From positions 781,364 through 845,363 of the forward strand of contig WJPL01000002.1 of assembly GCA_009649675.1 (NCBI GenBank): a stretch of 64,000 nt of DNA, read 5' to 3'. This document shows positions 8,434-17,464 of the stretch, one piece after another. The position numbers and the translations under genes are program-made. A model generated the notes under the pieces. It worked only from the letters and a program-made list of their open reading frames with translations. It was not told where the DNA came from and searched no databases. Position 1 is the stretch's first letter; each line of letters opens with the position of its first letter. The DNA comes from Alphaproteobacteria bacterium HT1-32 (lineage in GTDB: Bacteria > Pseudomonadota > Alphaproteobacteria > Rhodospirillales > HT1-32).

Positions 8434-8982
8434 TCAGACACTTCTGAGTGCCGGGTAGGGAATGGGCTCTTCATTGCCTGTGCGGGATGTCTGAAGTGGC
8501 TTGCGCCACCAGCCGACATCCCGCCAGCCGCCCATTTTGAAGCCGACTTCCCTGTAGATTCCAACCGGCTCGAATCCCAGTGATTCATGCAGGCCAACAC
8601 TTCCGGCATTGGGCAGGGTAATCCCAGCGAAGGCTGCGTGATAATTCTGCCCGGCCAGGATTGCGAACAGGCGTTGATACAGTTCTGATGCAATGCCGCG
8701 CCTGTGGAAATCGGGATGCATATAGACCGTGACATCGACAGACCAGCGATAGGCCGCCCGTGTACGATGCTGGCTGGCATAGGCATAACCGGTAATGATG
8801 TCGCCACTGGCCGCTACCAGCCAGGGATAGGTTTTCAGGGTTTCAGTGATCCGTCGCGCGATCTCGGTATCTGCTGGCGGCGATGTCTCGAACGAGATCA
8901 CGGTATCCCGGACAACCGGGGCATAGATCGCAGCGATCTGTGCTGCATCTTCCGGCGTTGCATCACGAATGACTGGCGTCAT
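8434..8982 (-). CDS. GNAT acetyltransferase, phosphinothricin acetyltransferase-like
   Basis: This 182-residue protein opens with I-R-D-A-T-P-E-D-A-A-Q-I and carries the acetyl-CoA binding motif H-R-R-G-I-A at about residues 94-99, followed by L-Y-Q-R-L. The later stretch S-V-G-L-H-E-S-L-G-F and the G-G-W-R-D-V-G-W-W segment are typical of the PAT/Bar subgroup. That subgroup N-acetylates methionine sulfone, methionine sulfoximine or phosphinothricin-like amino acids. It starts 2 bases downstream of the soxG stop and is probably the last gene of the sox transcript. The natural substrate is unknown. Confidence 0.85.
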   Translation of the reverse strand: MTPVIRDATPEDAAQIAAIYAPVVRDTVISFETSPPADTEIARRITETLKTYPWLVAASGDIITGYAYASQHRTRAAYRWSVDVTVYMHPDFHRRGIASELYQRLFAILAGQNYHAAFAGITLPNAGSVGLHESLGFEPVGIYREVGFKMGGWRDVGWWRKPLQTSRTGNEEPIPYPALRSV

Positions 8983-8984
8983 TT

Positions 8985-9599
8985 TCAGTTCTCCGATACG
9001 TCGACACCATATTCACGACCGGCATTGATGAGCCATTCGGCGAAGAAAGCGGCATAACTTCGTGAGACATACAGGTCAAACTGGTCAGTTTCGCAGCAAT
9101 CTATCAGGACAGCGGCATGTGCGATGGATGTCTGGGCAGACTGGTCGGGGGTGAAACGGTCGGGATGGAAATCCAGACCGCATCCTTTTGAGAGCACATC
9201 CCGGACATTCGGTCCGGAAATGTTCATTACGGCACGGGCATGACTGAGACCGGTGACGGCCACCGGTTTGTCAGCCAGCAAATCTGTAAGCTGACGGCTG
9301 AGGTCAGAGGGGCCATTCTGGTCTGCGACGAACAGCCATCTGCAGGGGCCACTCCAGATGGCGGCAAGCCCGGGTTCCCGGCTCGTCATATTTGCATCCA
9401 GTGGGGGGGCGATCTGCATCCCCACAGCAATGGATTTTGCCAGATCATTTAGCTGTCTCGGCTGGCCTGCGACCTGGACAATCTGCAACCCCGACCGCGG
9501 AGTGACGATCAGTCCGGGCTGTCCGTCTGGACGACCTGTCCGGCCGGAAGGCAGATGACCGGTAAAAGGAGACAGGCGGGATGACGCAGTATCAGACAT
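8985..9599 (-). CDS. soxG: Sarcosine oxidase gamma subunit
   Basis: The 204-residue frame from ATG 9597-9599 overlaps the end of soxA by 8 bases, and AAGGA lies about 9 bases upstream. A longer frame would lie within soxA. Although gamma subunits are poorly conserved, position and size fit. The R-D-V-L-S-K-G-C-G-L-D segment and the C-terminal R-S-Y-A-A-F-F-A-E-W-L are seen in SoxG/GcvT-like small subunits. It is part of the heterotetrameric enzyme that demethylates sarcosine to glycine in the cytosol, making hydrogen peroxide and methylene-tetrahydrofolate. Confidence 0.88.
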   Translation of the reverse strand: MSDTASSRLSPFTGHLPSGRTGRPDGQPGLIVTPRSGLQIVQVAGQPRQLNDLAKSIAVGMQIAPPLDANMTSREPGLAAIWSGPCRWLFVADQNGPSDLSRQLTDLLADKPVAVTGLSHARAVMNISGPNVRDVLSKGCGLDFHPDRFTPDQSAQTSIAHAAVLIDCCETDQFDLYVSRSYAAFFAEWLINAGREYGVDVSEN

Positions 9600-12500
9600 C
9601 AAGACGCGATCCTTCCGGGTCAATGAAGTCGGGATGAACAACACGAACCCTGACAACTTTCTTCTGTAGCGGGGACATCGAATAAAGAATCTGACCTTCC
9701 CGCACCATGCCCCCCTGAATCAAAGCAAGTGCTATGGGATGGCCCAGATTTGGGCTGTGGCAACTTGATGAGACCCAGCCAATTGTCGGAACGGGTACCG
9801 GCAGGTTTGGGTTTTCAACCAGATGGCTGCCGCCGGAGACCGGTGTTTTTCCGTCAACCGGCACCAGACCGACCAGCTTTTCCCTGTCAGGGCGCTGCAG
9901 GGCAGGGCGTTGCAGCATATGGCGTCCGATGAAGTCTTTCTTTGAGGACACCATGCGCCCCATGCCCAGATCATCAGGGGTGGTTCGGCCATCCAGTTCG
10001 GCACCGGCGACATGGCCTTTCTCAATTCGTAAATTGGCAAGGGCCTCGGTGCCGTAAGCAATGATGTTATGCGGTTCACCAGCGGCCATCAGGGCTTCCC
10101 AGACGGTTACGCCGTGATCTGCCTCGCAGAGGATTTCATAGGCCAGTTCGCCGGAAAAACTGATGCGGAATATACGAACGGCAATACCGGCGATATGGGC
10201 TTCCCGGACCCCGAGATAGGGGAAGCTGTCATTATCCATGGCGATGTCAGCTGCCACTTCCAGCACCTTGCGGGAGAGGGGGCCGGCAAGGGCCATTCCG
10301 GCAAACTGATCGGTGACAGATGTGACCTGTACATCAAGCTCTGGCCAGACGGCCTGCAGATGAAACTCAAGATGCTGCATCACCGCAACTGCGTTGGCCG
10401 TGGTCGTGGTCATCAGATACCGGTTTTCACCGAGGCGGGATGTCGTGCCATCATCGAAGACGAAACCGTCCTCACGCAGCATCAGCCCGTATCGGGCTTT
10501 CCCCACCGGCAATGTTTTCCAGCCGTTCACATAAACACGGTTGAGCAATTCCGCAGCATCCGGTCCCTGAATATCAATCTTGCCCAGCGTCGATACATCA
10601 TTGAGGCCGACTTTCTGGCGGACATGGCGGGTCTCCCGCTGATGCGCCTGCCGTGTGGTCTCTCCTGCTTGCGGATACCATCTTGGCCGCATCCACAGGC
10701 CAACCTCCACCATGTCGCCGCCATTACTGATATGCCAGTCATGCAGCGGGGTGCGGCGGACGGGCATGAAATGCAGACCAGTCTCCTCTCCGGCAAAGGC
10801 ACCGAAGGCAACGGGAGTCACTGGCGGCCGAAAGGTTGTCGTGCCGACATCCGGTATGTCCAGCCCGCGTGCCGCGGCCATGATGGCGAGACCATTGACG
10901 TTTGATGTCTTGCCCTGATCCGTTCCCATGCCAAGGGTGGTGTAGCGTTTGAGATGTTCGACCGAGATAAAACCTTCCCGGTGGGCAAGACGGATATCAT
11001 CTGCCGTCACATCATCCTGATGATCGACGAAGGCTTTGGAGCGACTGTGCGTGGCCCGTGGAACCTCCCAAAGCGGCATCAGCGGGTTGGCTGGTCGTGA
11101 TGGTGCATCGGGAAGACTGACGGCGACGGCTACCTGACCCAGGTCTTCAAGTGCATCACGGGCCGCCCCGGCGCCAGAAGACAGGCAGTCACGCAGATCA
11201 AACAGCCCCGCCGCCGCCCCAACAGAGGTTTCCTGCTGTTTCGAACTGTCCGGAACGAACGTGGTCAGTGCGGAATCATACCGCATACGGCCCCCGGACT
11301 GGCTGGCCAGGTGAACATTCGGTGTCCAGCCTCCGCTGATAGCCAGCAGATCACAACTCAAGCGTTCTGCCTTGCCAGCCAGGCTGCCGTCATCGCGGAT
11401 ATTCTGAACATCGACATGGCTCAGTGCGCGGGCGCCACCGGTCTCAACAATAACGCTGTTGCGGTATATCGGGGCCAGTCCGGCCTGTGCCAGAGCTGCC
11501 TCGCCGGGGGCATTGCGCGGATCAATGATTGCAACGACCGTCACGCCCGCCCGCCGCAGATCCTCTGCCGTGCGATAACCATCGTCATTGTTGGTGAAGA
11601 TAACGGCGCGTTTTGCGGGCTGAATGGCGAAGCGGTTGATGTAGGTGCGAACCGCAGATCCGAGCATGATGCCGGGCCTGTCATTACCGGGGAAGACCAG
11701 CGGGCGTTCAGTTGCACCGGTCGCCAGAATCACCTTTCTCGCACGAACGGTCCAGAGCCGCTGTCGTGGCATCCATTCGGGCGGAACGGGTAGGTGGTCA
11801 GCCACCTGCTCGATCAGGCCCAGTGTGTTATGATCGTAATATCCGAAGGCGGATGTGCGGGTCAGAATACGAACATCCGGTGATGCCGCGAGCCGGGAAG
11901 CGGCAACCCCAACCCAGTTCAGCGCCGGCTCATTATCCAGATAATCTTGCTCCCGGCGAAGTGCACCGCCCAGCGCATTGCCCTCATCACAGATGATAAC
12001 CCGTGCGCCAGATTCAGCTGCGGTCAGGGCTGCGGCCAGACCAGCCGGACCTGCACCGACGACCAGAAGGTCGCAATGGGCATGCATCTTCTCATAGCGA
12101 TCCGGATCGGCCTCACGGGTGGCGATGCCCATTCCGGCAGCACGGCGGATGATCTTCTCATAAACACCGGTCCACCAGCTACGTGGCCACATGAAGGTTT
12201 TGTAGTAAAAGCCGGAAGGGATGAAGGGGGCGATCAGTCCGTTGAGCCCCTGAATGTCGAGGGCCAGCGAGGGCCAGCGATTCTGGCTGGTTGCTGTCAG
12301 GCCGTCGAACAGTTCGACCATAGTGGCGCGGGTGTTCGGTTCCTGGCGGTTACCGTCGCGTAACTGCACCAGTGCATTCGGCTCTTCCGATCCCGCTGAG
12401 AAAATACCTCTGGGACGATGATATTTGAAGCTGCGTCCAACCAGCCCCGTGCCGTTCGCCAGCAGGGCAGAGGCCAGCGTGTCACCGGGATGCCCCGTCA

Positions 12501-12618
12501 GTCGCTTGCCGTCGAAGGTGAAATGTAAAAGCCGTGACTGATCGACTTCACTCTCCAGTGGCAGACGCCGGGGCTGGGTGACGCCGGAACTGACCCGGCG
12601 AACGGCTGCCTCCGTCAT
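9592..12618 (-). CDS. soxA: Sarcosine oxidase alpha subunit
   Basis: The protein has 1008 residues, the normal size for SoxA. Domains in order are: an N-terminal ferredoxin-like fold (about 25-110, without the four iron ligands), an FAD/NAD-binding region beginning V-V-G-A-G-P-A-G-L-A-A-A (about 170), a second dinucleotide region, and a C-terminal GcvT-like folate-binding domain (about 610-1000). The folate domain has the hallmark G-K-I-D-I-Q-G-P-D-A and the G-Y(F)-S-G-E-L-A-Y-E-like stretch F-S-G-E-L-A-Y-E. It oxidises sarcosine together with SoxB and transfers the methyl-derived carbon to tetrahydrofolate. The start overlaps the soxD stop (ATGA). Confidence 0.96.
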   Translation of the reverse strand: MTEAAVRRVSSGVTQPRRLPLESEVDQSRLLHFTFDGKRLTGHPGDTLASALLANGTGLVGRSFKYHRPRGIFSAGSEEPNALVQLRDGNRQEPNTRATMVELFDGLTATSQNRWPSLALDIQGLNGLIAPFIPSGFYYKTFMWPRSWWTGVYEKIIRRAAGMGIATREADPDRYEKMHAHCDLLVVGAGPAGLAAALTAAESGARVIICDEGNALGGALRREQDYLDNEPALNWVGVAASRLAASPDVRILTRTSAFGYYDHNTLGLIEQVADHLPVPPEWMPRQRLWTVRARKVILATGATERPLVFPGNDRPGIMLGSAVRTYINRFAIQPAKRAVIFTNNDDGYRTAEDLRRAGVTVVAIIDPRNAPGEAALAQAGLAPIYRNSVIVETGGARALSHVDVQNIRDDGSLAGKAERLSCDLLAISGGWTPNVHLASQSGGRMRYDSALTTFVPDSSKQQETSVGAAAGLFDLRDCLSSGAGAARDALEDLGQVAVAVSLPDAPSRPANPLMPLWEVPRATHSRSKAFVDHQDDVTADDIRLAHREGFISVEHLKRYTTLGMGTDQGKTSNVNGLAIMAAARGLDIPDVGTTTFRPPVTPVAFGAFAGEETGLHFMPVRRTPLHDWHISNGGDMVEVGLWMRPRWYPQAGETTRQAHQRETRHVRQKVGLNDVSTLGKIDIQGPDAAELLNRVYVNGWKTLPVGKARYGLMLREDGFVFDDGTTSRLGENRYLMTTTTANAVAVMQHLEFHLQAVWPELDVQVTSVTDQFAGMALAGPLSRKVLEVAADIAMDNDSFPYLGVREAHIAGIAVRIFRISFSGELAYEILCEADHGVTVWEALMAAGEPHNIIAYGTEALANLRIEKGHVAGAELDGRTTPDDLGMGRMVSSKKDFIGRHMLQRPALQRPDREKLVGLVPVDGKTPVSGGSHLVENPNLPVPVPTIGWVSSSCHSPNLGHPIALALIQGGMVREGQILYSMSPLQKKVVRVRVVHPDFIDPEGSRLDV

Positions 12619-12926
12619 GATTGTTTCCCCGGAACAGGTGACCCGCTGGCCAGATGTCCATGCCTTACATCACTGGTTGCTGTGGCAGTATCCAGAATTT
12701 CATGGGTCATGGTGTCGCGCAGGACCTTGAACCAGACACGGCAGGCGGCACTGTGCTGCCAGTATTCCCAGTAGGCACCGCGTGGATTTTCCCGGTTGTA
12801 CAGATAGTCCATCCAGACTTCCGCTGAGGTTTCATCCTGACCGGGGCGGGTGACAGTCGCTTCCGCACGAAAGGAAAATTCGGTGAAATCGCGTTCGCCA
12901 CAATGCGGGCATGTCAGACGGATCAT
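12615..12926 (-). CDS. soxD: Sarcosine oxidase delta subunit
   Basis: This 103-residue protein begins M-I-R-L-T-C-P-H-C-G-E-R. The CxxC pair and the later H-S-A-A-C motif (about residues 60-64) supply the zinc site known in SoxD. A good AGGAGA ribosome site precedes the ATG. It lies between soxB and soxA, the standard order, and overlaps soxA by 4 bases. It stabilises the alpha/beta assembly and is not catalytic. Confidence 0.95.
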   Translation of the reverse strand: MIRLTCPHCGERDFTEFSFRAEATVTRPGQDETSAEVWMDYLYNRENPRGAYWEYWQHSAACRVWFKVLRDTMTHEILDTATATSDVRHGHLASGSPVPGKQS

Positions 12927-12937
12927 TTCCCTGTTCT

Positions 12938-12953
12938 CCTAATGCGCATTAGG
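12938..12953. repeat. Perfect 16-base palindrome at the soxB-soxD junction
   Basis: CCTAATGC is followed directly by GCATTAGG, a perfect palindrome spanning the soxB stop codon and reaching close to the soxD ribosome site. As RNA it could form a six-pair stem with a GCGC loop that affects soxD translation; as DNA it could be a protein site. Confidence 0.4.
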
Positions 12954-14195
12954 CGTCGGACCAGCACCGCGCTCATCAATAACTGCACCGGATGAGAAGC
13001 GTTCCAGCGTCATGTCCTCGTTGAACGGGTGAGGGGCGTCGTTGGCAATTGTATGGGCGAACACATGCCCTGAACCCGGTGTCGCCTTGAACCCGCCATA
13101 GCACCAGCCGCAGTTCAGGTAGAAGCCCTTGATGGGTGTCTTTCCGATGATCGGACTGCCATCCATCGACATGTCCATGACGCCACCCCAGTGCCGCAGC
13201 ATCCGGATCCGGCTCAGAGCTGGATACATGGCGACCCCGCAGGCCATGACATGTTCAATTGTCGGCAAATTGCCACGCTGGGCATAGCTGTTATAGCCAT
13301 CCAGATCGCCACCCAGAACCAGCCCGCCCTTGTCGGACTGGCTGATATAGAAATGGCCGACGCCGAAGGTCACGACGGTGTCGATAAAGGGTTTCAGCGG
13401 TTCGCTGACGATGGCCTGAAGCAGGTGGCTCTCGATGGGAACACGCATGCCCACCATTTCGGTAATCCGGCCGGTGTTCCCCGCAACAGCAACCCCGATC
13501 TTCGGTGCCCGAATGGTCCCCCGGCTGGTTTCCACACCCGTTACCTTATCGCCATCGCGCAGGATACCGGTAACCTCGCAGTTCTGGATGATATCGACCC
13601 CCCGCATGTCGGCGCCCCGGGCAAGCCCCCAGGCCACCGCATCATGACGCGCGGTGCCGCCCCGGCGCTGCAGCAATCCGCCATAGATCGGAAACCGGGC
13701 ATTGCTGGAATAGTTGAGGTCCGGGACAAATTTCTGCACCTCATCGCGGCTCAGCAGTTCGGAATCAATTCCGTTCAGCAGCATCGCATTGCCGCGCCGG
13801 CTGTAGCTTTCCATCTGGGAACTGGAATGCGCGATGTTGAGAACGCCACGCTGGCTGAACATCACGTTGTAATTGAGATCCTGGCTGAGACCCTCCCATA
13901 ATTTCAGGGAATGTTCATAGAAATGTCCGTTCGCATTCAGCATGTAATTTGATCGGACGATGGTGGTGTTCCTGCCGGTGTTTCCACCACCGAGCCAGCC
14001 TTTCTCAAGCACCGCAACATTGGTGATGCCATGATTGCGGGCCAGGTAGTAGGCAGTTGCAAGGCCATGGCCGCCGCCGCCGATGATAATTACATCATAG
14101 GCAGGTTTCGGTTCGGGATCGCGCCAGGCCCGGTCCCAGTCTTCCTGTTTTGTCAGGGCGTTACGGAATACCGACCAGGCGGAATATCGTGTCAT
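12939..14195 (-). CDS. soxB: Sarcosine oxidase beta subunit
   Basis: This 418-residue flavoprotein has the FAD-binding motif V-I-I-I-G-G-G-G-H-G-L-A-T at about residues 35-47, then the G-G-N-T-G-R-N-T-T-I-V-R stretch found in SoxB. Near the C-terminus is the C-G-W-C-Y-G-G-F-K-A-T-P-G-S-G segment of the sarcosine-binding side. SoxB carries the sarcosine dehydrogenation site and, in known enzymes, the covalent FMN shared with alpha. It is the first gene of soxBDAG. A 7-3-7 inverted repeat lies about 30-46 bases upstream. Confidence 0.96.
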   Translation of the reverse strand: MTRYSAWSVFRNALTKQEDWDRAWRDPEPKPAYDVIIIGGGGHGLATAYYLARNHGITNVAVLEKGWLGGGNTGRNTTIVRSNYMLNANGHFYEHSLKLWEGLSQDLNYNVMFSQRGVLNIAHSSSQMESYSRRGNAMLLNGIDSELLSRDEVQKFVPDLNYSSNARFPIYGGLLQRRGGTARHDAVAWGLARGADMRGVDIIQNCEVTGILRDGDKVTGVETSRGTIRAPKIGVAVAGNTGRITEMVGMRVPIESHLLQAIVSEPLKPFIDTVVTFGVGHFYISQSDKGGLVLGGDLDGYNSYAQRGNLPTIEHVMACGVAMYPALSRIRMLRHWGGVMDMSMDGSPIIGKTPIKGFYLNCGWCYGGFKATPGSGHVFAHTIANDAPHPFNEDMTLERFSSGAVIDERGAGPTPNAH

Positions 14196-14224
14196 GGATG
14201 CAGGGGTCCCGGACGTCTGAAGTG

Positions 14225-14241
14225 ATGCTGAATATCAGCAT
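14225..14241. promoter_or_regulatory. Inverted repeat upstream of soxB, candidate operator
   Basis: ATGCTGA-ATA-TCAGCAT is a perfect 17-base inverted repeat 30 bases upstream of the soxB start codon, placed where a transcription factor controlling the sox operon would bind. No regulator gene is adjacent. Confidence 0.45.
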
Positions 14242-14348
14242 GCGAGGATTGCTTTGTCACATGCCGATCTCAGAAATATTGCCCGACAGTAAAACCGTAT
14301 GTCGACCGGCTGACGTTTCCTTGTCAGTTGGCGACGGGAGGCCCTGTT

Positions 14349-15506
14349 TCAGTCGAGAACCCGACCTCCCGACCATAATTTGCGGAAAACCAGAGTAAGA
14401 ACGATGCCGAAGCCGGAAGCCACGGCCATCGCAATGAATGCCTGCCCCTGGAAACGGTCGTACATCAGGCCGGAGACCATCATCAGGCTGCCAAAGACAA
14501 CCCCCATCGCGAGAGAGTCGTAGAGGCTTTGGGCTGTTGCTGACATCCGGTCGGGAATCGCAGCAGACATGAACCGGATCATGCCGAGATGCGTCGCCCC
14601 GAATGTAAAGGCATGCAATAGCTGGACAGCGGCCAGTGCACCGAGATCAGTTGTCGTGCCTATGGTGGTCCACCGGATGACCCCGGCCAGGCCCGCGATC
14701 AGCAGCATGGTCGACGGGCTGAGGCGCGTCAGATACTTCCCGGCGACAGCGAACAGCAGCACCTCGGCTATGACGCCTTCGGCCCAGAGCAGACCAATGA
14801 TCTGATCATCAATGCCTGCCTTGCGCCAATGCAGGGTGGCAAAACCGTAGAGGACGGCATGGGTGGATTGCAGCGTTGCAGAGGCTGCAACAAATGCCAG
14901 AAATGCCGGTCGCCGGATCAGTTCCCCTATTGCTGCAAAGGATCGCGTTGCCGGAGTTGTGCGGATGCTGGGGAGCAGAAAGCCAATGATACAGAGCAGT
15001 ACACCACCAGCCATGATGCTGTAGAGAATGCCGTCCGGCCCGGCCGACGCCAGAATGGACCCGCCGGCAAAAGAGGCCAGAATAAAGGTGATCGAGCCCC
15101 ACAGGCGGACCCGGCCATAATCCAGCGCGGTCTGACGTTGCGCCAGTATGGTCAGGCTGTCGGTCAGCGGCATGGCAGCGTTCATCAGTGACCCGATGAA
15201 GCCATACAGCAGCAATATCTGAAAATAGCCGTCCGTAACGGACAACAGGCCATAACCGCAGGTGACTGTGATAGAGAGAATAATCAGTGGTGTGCGCCGG
15301 CGCCCGGTACGGTCAGCCCATAAGGCGATTGTCGGGGCGATGAAGATGCGGGTCCAGAAGGCGGCCGCCGCGACCAGCCCGATTTCGGCTGCTCCAAGCC
15401 CGCGGCTTTCCAGCCAGACCGGCCAGTAGGGCAGGTTTGTGCCGATCAGCCAGAAGAAGGCACCATAGAACAGTGATAAACGAAGGGCGGGGGAGGCAGA
15501 GCTCAT
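14349..15506 (-). CDS. MFS transporter, HcaT/NupG-like (MFS_1-like)
   Basis: This 385-residue protein has about twelve hydrophobic segments. The N-terminal half contains F-F-W-L-I-G-T-N-L-P-Y-W-P-V-W-L followed by the loop motif A-D-R-T-G-R-R-R-T-P between helices 2 and 3. This pattern fits the MFS_1-like family, which includes the phenylpropionate permease HcaT and nucleoside:proton symporters. Between a nucleotide-scavenging region and sox, the cargo cannot be fixed. It is co-directional with both neighbours but separated from the 5'-nucleotidase by a terminator. Confidence 0.8.
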   Translation of the reverse strand: MSSASPALRLSLFYGAFFWLIGTNLPYWPVWLESRGLGAAEIGLVAAAAFWTRIFIAPTIALWADRTGRRRTPLIILSITVTCGYGLLSVTDGYFQILLLYGFIGSLMNAAMPLTDSLTILAQRQTALDYGRVRLWGSITFILASFAGGSILASAGPDGILYSIMAGGVLLCIIGFLLPSIRTTPATRSFAAIGELIRRPAFLAFVAASATLQSTHAVLYGFATLHWRKAGIDDQIIGLLWAEGVIAEVLLFAVAGKYLTRLSPSTMLLIAGLAGVIRWTTIGTTTDLGALAAVQLLHAFTFGATHLGMIRFMSAAIPDRMSATAQSLYDSLAMGVVFGSLMMVSGLMYDRFQGQAFIAMAVASGFGIVLTLVFRKLWSGGRVLD

Positions 15507-15578
15507 ATCTGCGGCATACGCCGGACCGTCAGCTTCGGCAAGCTGTGATGTCAGCCAGCATCGGTTCTGCGATTCAGG

Positions 15579-15614
15579 AAAAACACCCGCCCCGGAAAGT
15601 CTCCGGAGCGGGTG
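15579..15614 (-). terminator. Rho-independent terminator of the 5'-nucleotidase gene
   Basis: CACCCGC (15584-15590) pairs with GCGGGTG (15608-15614), and inside it CCGGA pairs with TCCGG around a five-base loop. On the minus strand a five-T run follows at once. It lies 9 bases past the nucleotidase stop codon. Confidence 0.9.
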
Positions 15615-15622
15615 AGACCGGC

Positions 15623-17218
15623 TTAGTTTTCGGTAATACGGTCATCCTTGTACGGCTTGTAGTCGCCGGATTTCGCCACATAATCGGCAACGACATCAGC
15701 CAGGTCCGGACCGAAGTCGTAAGGATCAATCGCGTTTTCGGCAAAGGCGACATAGCCGTCACCGCCACCACGAATATAGTTGTTGGAGACAACGCTGTAG
15801 GTCGCTTCCGGATCAATGGCGCTCCAGGCACCGTCCTTCATGACCAGAACTTCCTTCACACGACCCTGATTTGCGGGGACGCTGCGGGTCCAGGTGAATT
15901 TGAGACCGGCGACCTGCGGGAACCGGCCTTTGCCTTCTTCTACCTGACTGACAGCAGCTTCGAGGGCCGCGACAATGTCCTTACCCTTGAGACGGAATGT
16001 CGACAGGGTGTTCTGGAAGGGCAGCACCGTGAGGACTTCGCCCATTGTCACTTCACCGGCATCAATGGAGGAGCGAATGCCGCCGCCGTTGGTGATGGCA
16101 ATGGTAACGCCCTGTGATCTGGTCCGTTCGAGAATGGCATCAGCAATCAGAACGCCCATTTCACAAACCCCGGCGCGACAGGACTTCCGGTCACCGTCAA
16201 TGGGGGCTGCTGAGCTGCCGATAACCTTGTTGCGGATTTCATCAAGCGGTTTGGCCAGCTCGGCAATCCGGGACTTCAGGCTGGAGTCTTCGGCAATCTT
16301 GCCATCAACCACAACCGGCTCACCGGCAGCACTGGTGATTTCACCGGCATCGTTGAAGCTGACATTCAGCATGCCGAGATATTTGCCGAACGCATAGGCC
16401 TGAACGATGGCTACCTTGCCGCCGTCAGGTCCGTTACGCCATGTCGGATAGGGGCCATCTGCCTTGTCGGAGGCGTTCGACAGGAAAGTGTTGCTGTGGC
16501 CGCCGACGATGACGTCGACACCGGAAACCTTGGAGGCGATCCACAGGTCAATGGTATAGCCGGAATGCGAGAGCAGGATGATCTTGTTCACCCCGGCAGC
16601 CTTCATGGCATCCACTTCGCGCTGAACGGCAGGTACGGGATCGCCGAATTTTACATTCGGTCCGGGTGAGGCGAGTTCGCCTGTATCTTCTGGTGTGACA
16701 CCGATCAGGCCGATTTTCTGGCCGTTCTTCTCAACGATCTTTGCCGGCATCAGAACTCCGGCGAGCGTCGGCTCCTGCGTAATGTCGGCATTTGCCATAA
16801 GAACCGGAAATTTCACCGCATCCATAAATCCGCGCAGCACTTCCGGGCCGTCATCGAATTCGTGGTTGCCGACAGTCATCGCGTCATAACCGAGGGCATT
16901 CATCATCTCGGCTGCGACCTTGCCTTTATAGTAGGTATAGAAAAGCGAGCCCTGAAACTGGTCACCACCGTCAACCAGCAGGCTGTTTGGTGAAGCGGCA
17001 CGGGCGGCGCGGATGGCATTTACGAGACGGGCATATCCGCCAAAACACTTTCCGGCGTCATTGTCTTCTGCCTTGCAGCCAGAATCATACTTGTTGATCG
17101 GCTCAACCCGGCTGTGAAAATCGTTGGTATGCAGGATGGTAATGGAATAGTCGGCCAGCGCACTGCCTGCTGTCAGGGCGCAGGCGGCTGCTGTTGCAAG
17201 AAAGACCCCGGTTTTCAT
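15623..17218 (-). CDS. Periplasmic 5'-nucleotidase / cyclic nucleotide phosphodiesterase
   Basis: This 531-residue protein has a signal peptide ending at A-L-A (about residue 22). The N-terminal metallophosphoesterase domain carries H-T-N-D-F-H-S-R, D-G-G-D-Q-F-Q-G and V-G-N-H-E-F-D, the metal-binding Asp, His and Asn set. Later come L-L-S-H-S-G and G-G-H-S-N-T. The C-terminal 5'-nucleotidase domain (about 330-520) has I-T-N-G-G-G-I-R-S and R-G-G-G-D-G-Y. It hydrolyses nucleoside monophosphates in the periplasm. A short Cys-flanked insertion (C-K-A-E-D-N-D-A-G-K-C) near residue 48 may form a disulphide. The gene is divergent from the nucleoside importer operon, which would take up its products. 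Confidence 0.93.
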   Translation of the reverse strand: MKTGVFLATAAACALTAGSALADYSITILHTNDFHSRVEPINKYDSGCKAEDNDAGKCFGGYARLVNAIRAARAASPNSLLVDGGDQFQGSLFYTYYKGKVAAEMMNALGYDAMTVGNHEFDDGPEVLRGFMDAVKFPVLMANADITQEPTLAGVLMPAKIVEKNGQKIGLIGVTPEDTGELASPGPNVKFGDPVPAVQREVDAMKAAGVNKIILLSHSGYTIDLWIASKVSGVDVIVGGHSNTFLSNASDKADGPYPTWRNGPDGGKVAIVQAYAFGKYLGMLNVSFNDAGEITSAAGEPVVVDGKIAEDSSLKSRIAELAKPLDEIRNKVIGSSAAPIDGDRKSCRAGVCEMGVLIADAILERTRSQGVTIAITNGGGIRSSIDAGEVTMGEVLTVLPFQNTLSTFRLKGKDIVAALEAAVSQVEEGKGRFPQVAGLKFTWTRSVPANQGRVKEVLVMKDGAWSAIDPEATYSVVSNNYIRGGGDGYVAFAENAIDPYDFGPDLADVVADYVAKSGDYKPYKDDRITEN

Positions 17219-17296
17219 GGTTTTACATCCCAGTTTGTCGGTTGCGAACGGTGATATCGAAATATCGGGTTATAGCTCCGGATAGTTTGAACCTGA

Positions 17297-17437
17297 CGGG
17301 AAGATCCCGCAACAAAACAGTCGCCCGCACAAACCTGTGACGTGGCGGAAAAGCGGTTTATGCCACGGCTGGAGATGAGTAGCCTGTCCTTCGGGATTGT
17401 CAGACGCAGGACAACCGATAAACTCAAATCCCTTGAG
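17297..17437 (+). other. Hairpin-rich leader upstream of the nucleoside importer operon
   Basis: Five short perfect hairpins follow each other: CGGGA/TCCCG (17297-17309), CACA/TGTG (17328-17339), CGTGGC/GCCACG (17341-17367), TGTCCT/AGGACA (17385-17413) and CTCAA/TTGAG (17423-17437). This suggests a structured 5' leader that could control the operon. It does not match the purine riboswitch core. The short stems could be chance. Confidence 0.3.
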
Positions 17438-17464
17438 GGGACAATTTAACCAGGGACAGACATC

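Noticed and set aside
10069..10905. Long plus-strand open frame opposite soxA, and similar frames opposite the ABC ATPase (18946-20016) and the RND pump (57176-58243)
   Set aside because: They run exactly antisense to well-recognised genes, have no family motifs and show the odd composition expected of shadow frames in GC-rich coding DNA.
17219..17464. Purine riboswitch upstream of the nucleoside importer
   Set aside because: The conserved junction sequences of purine aptamers are not found; only generic hairpins are seen.
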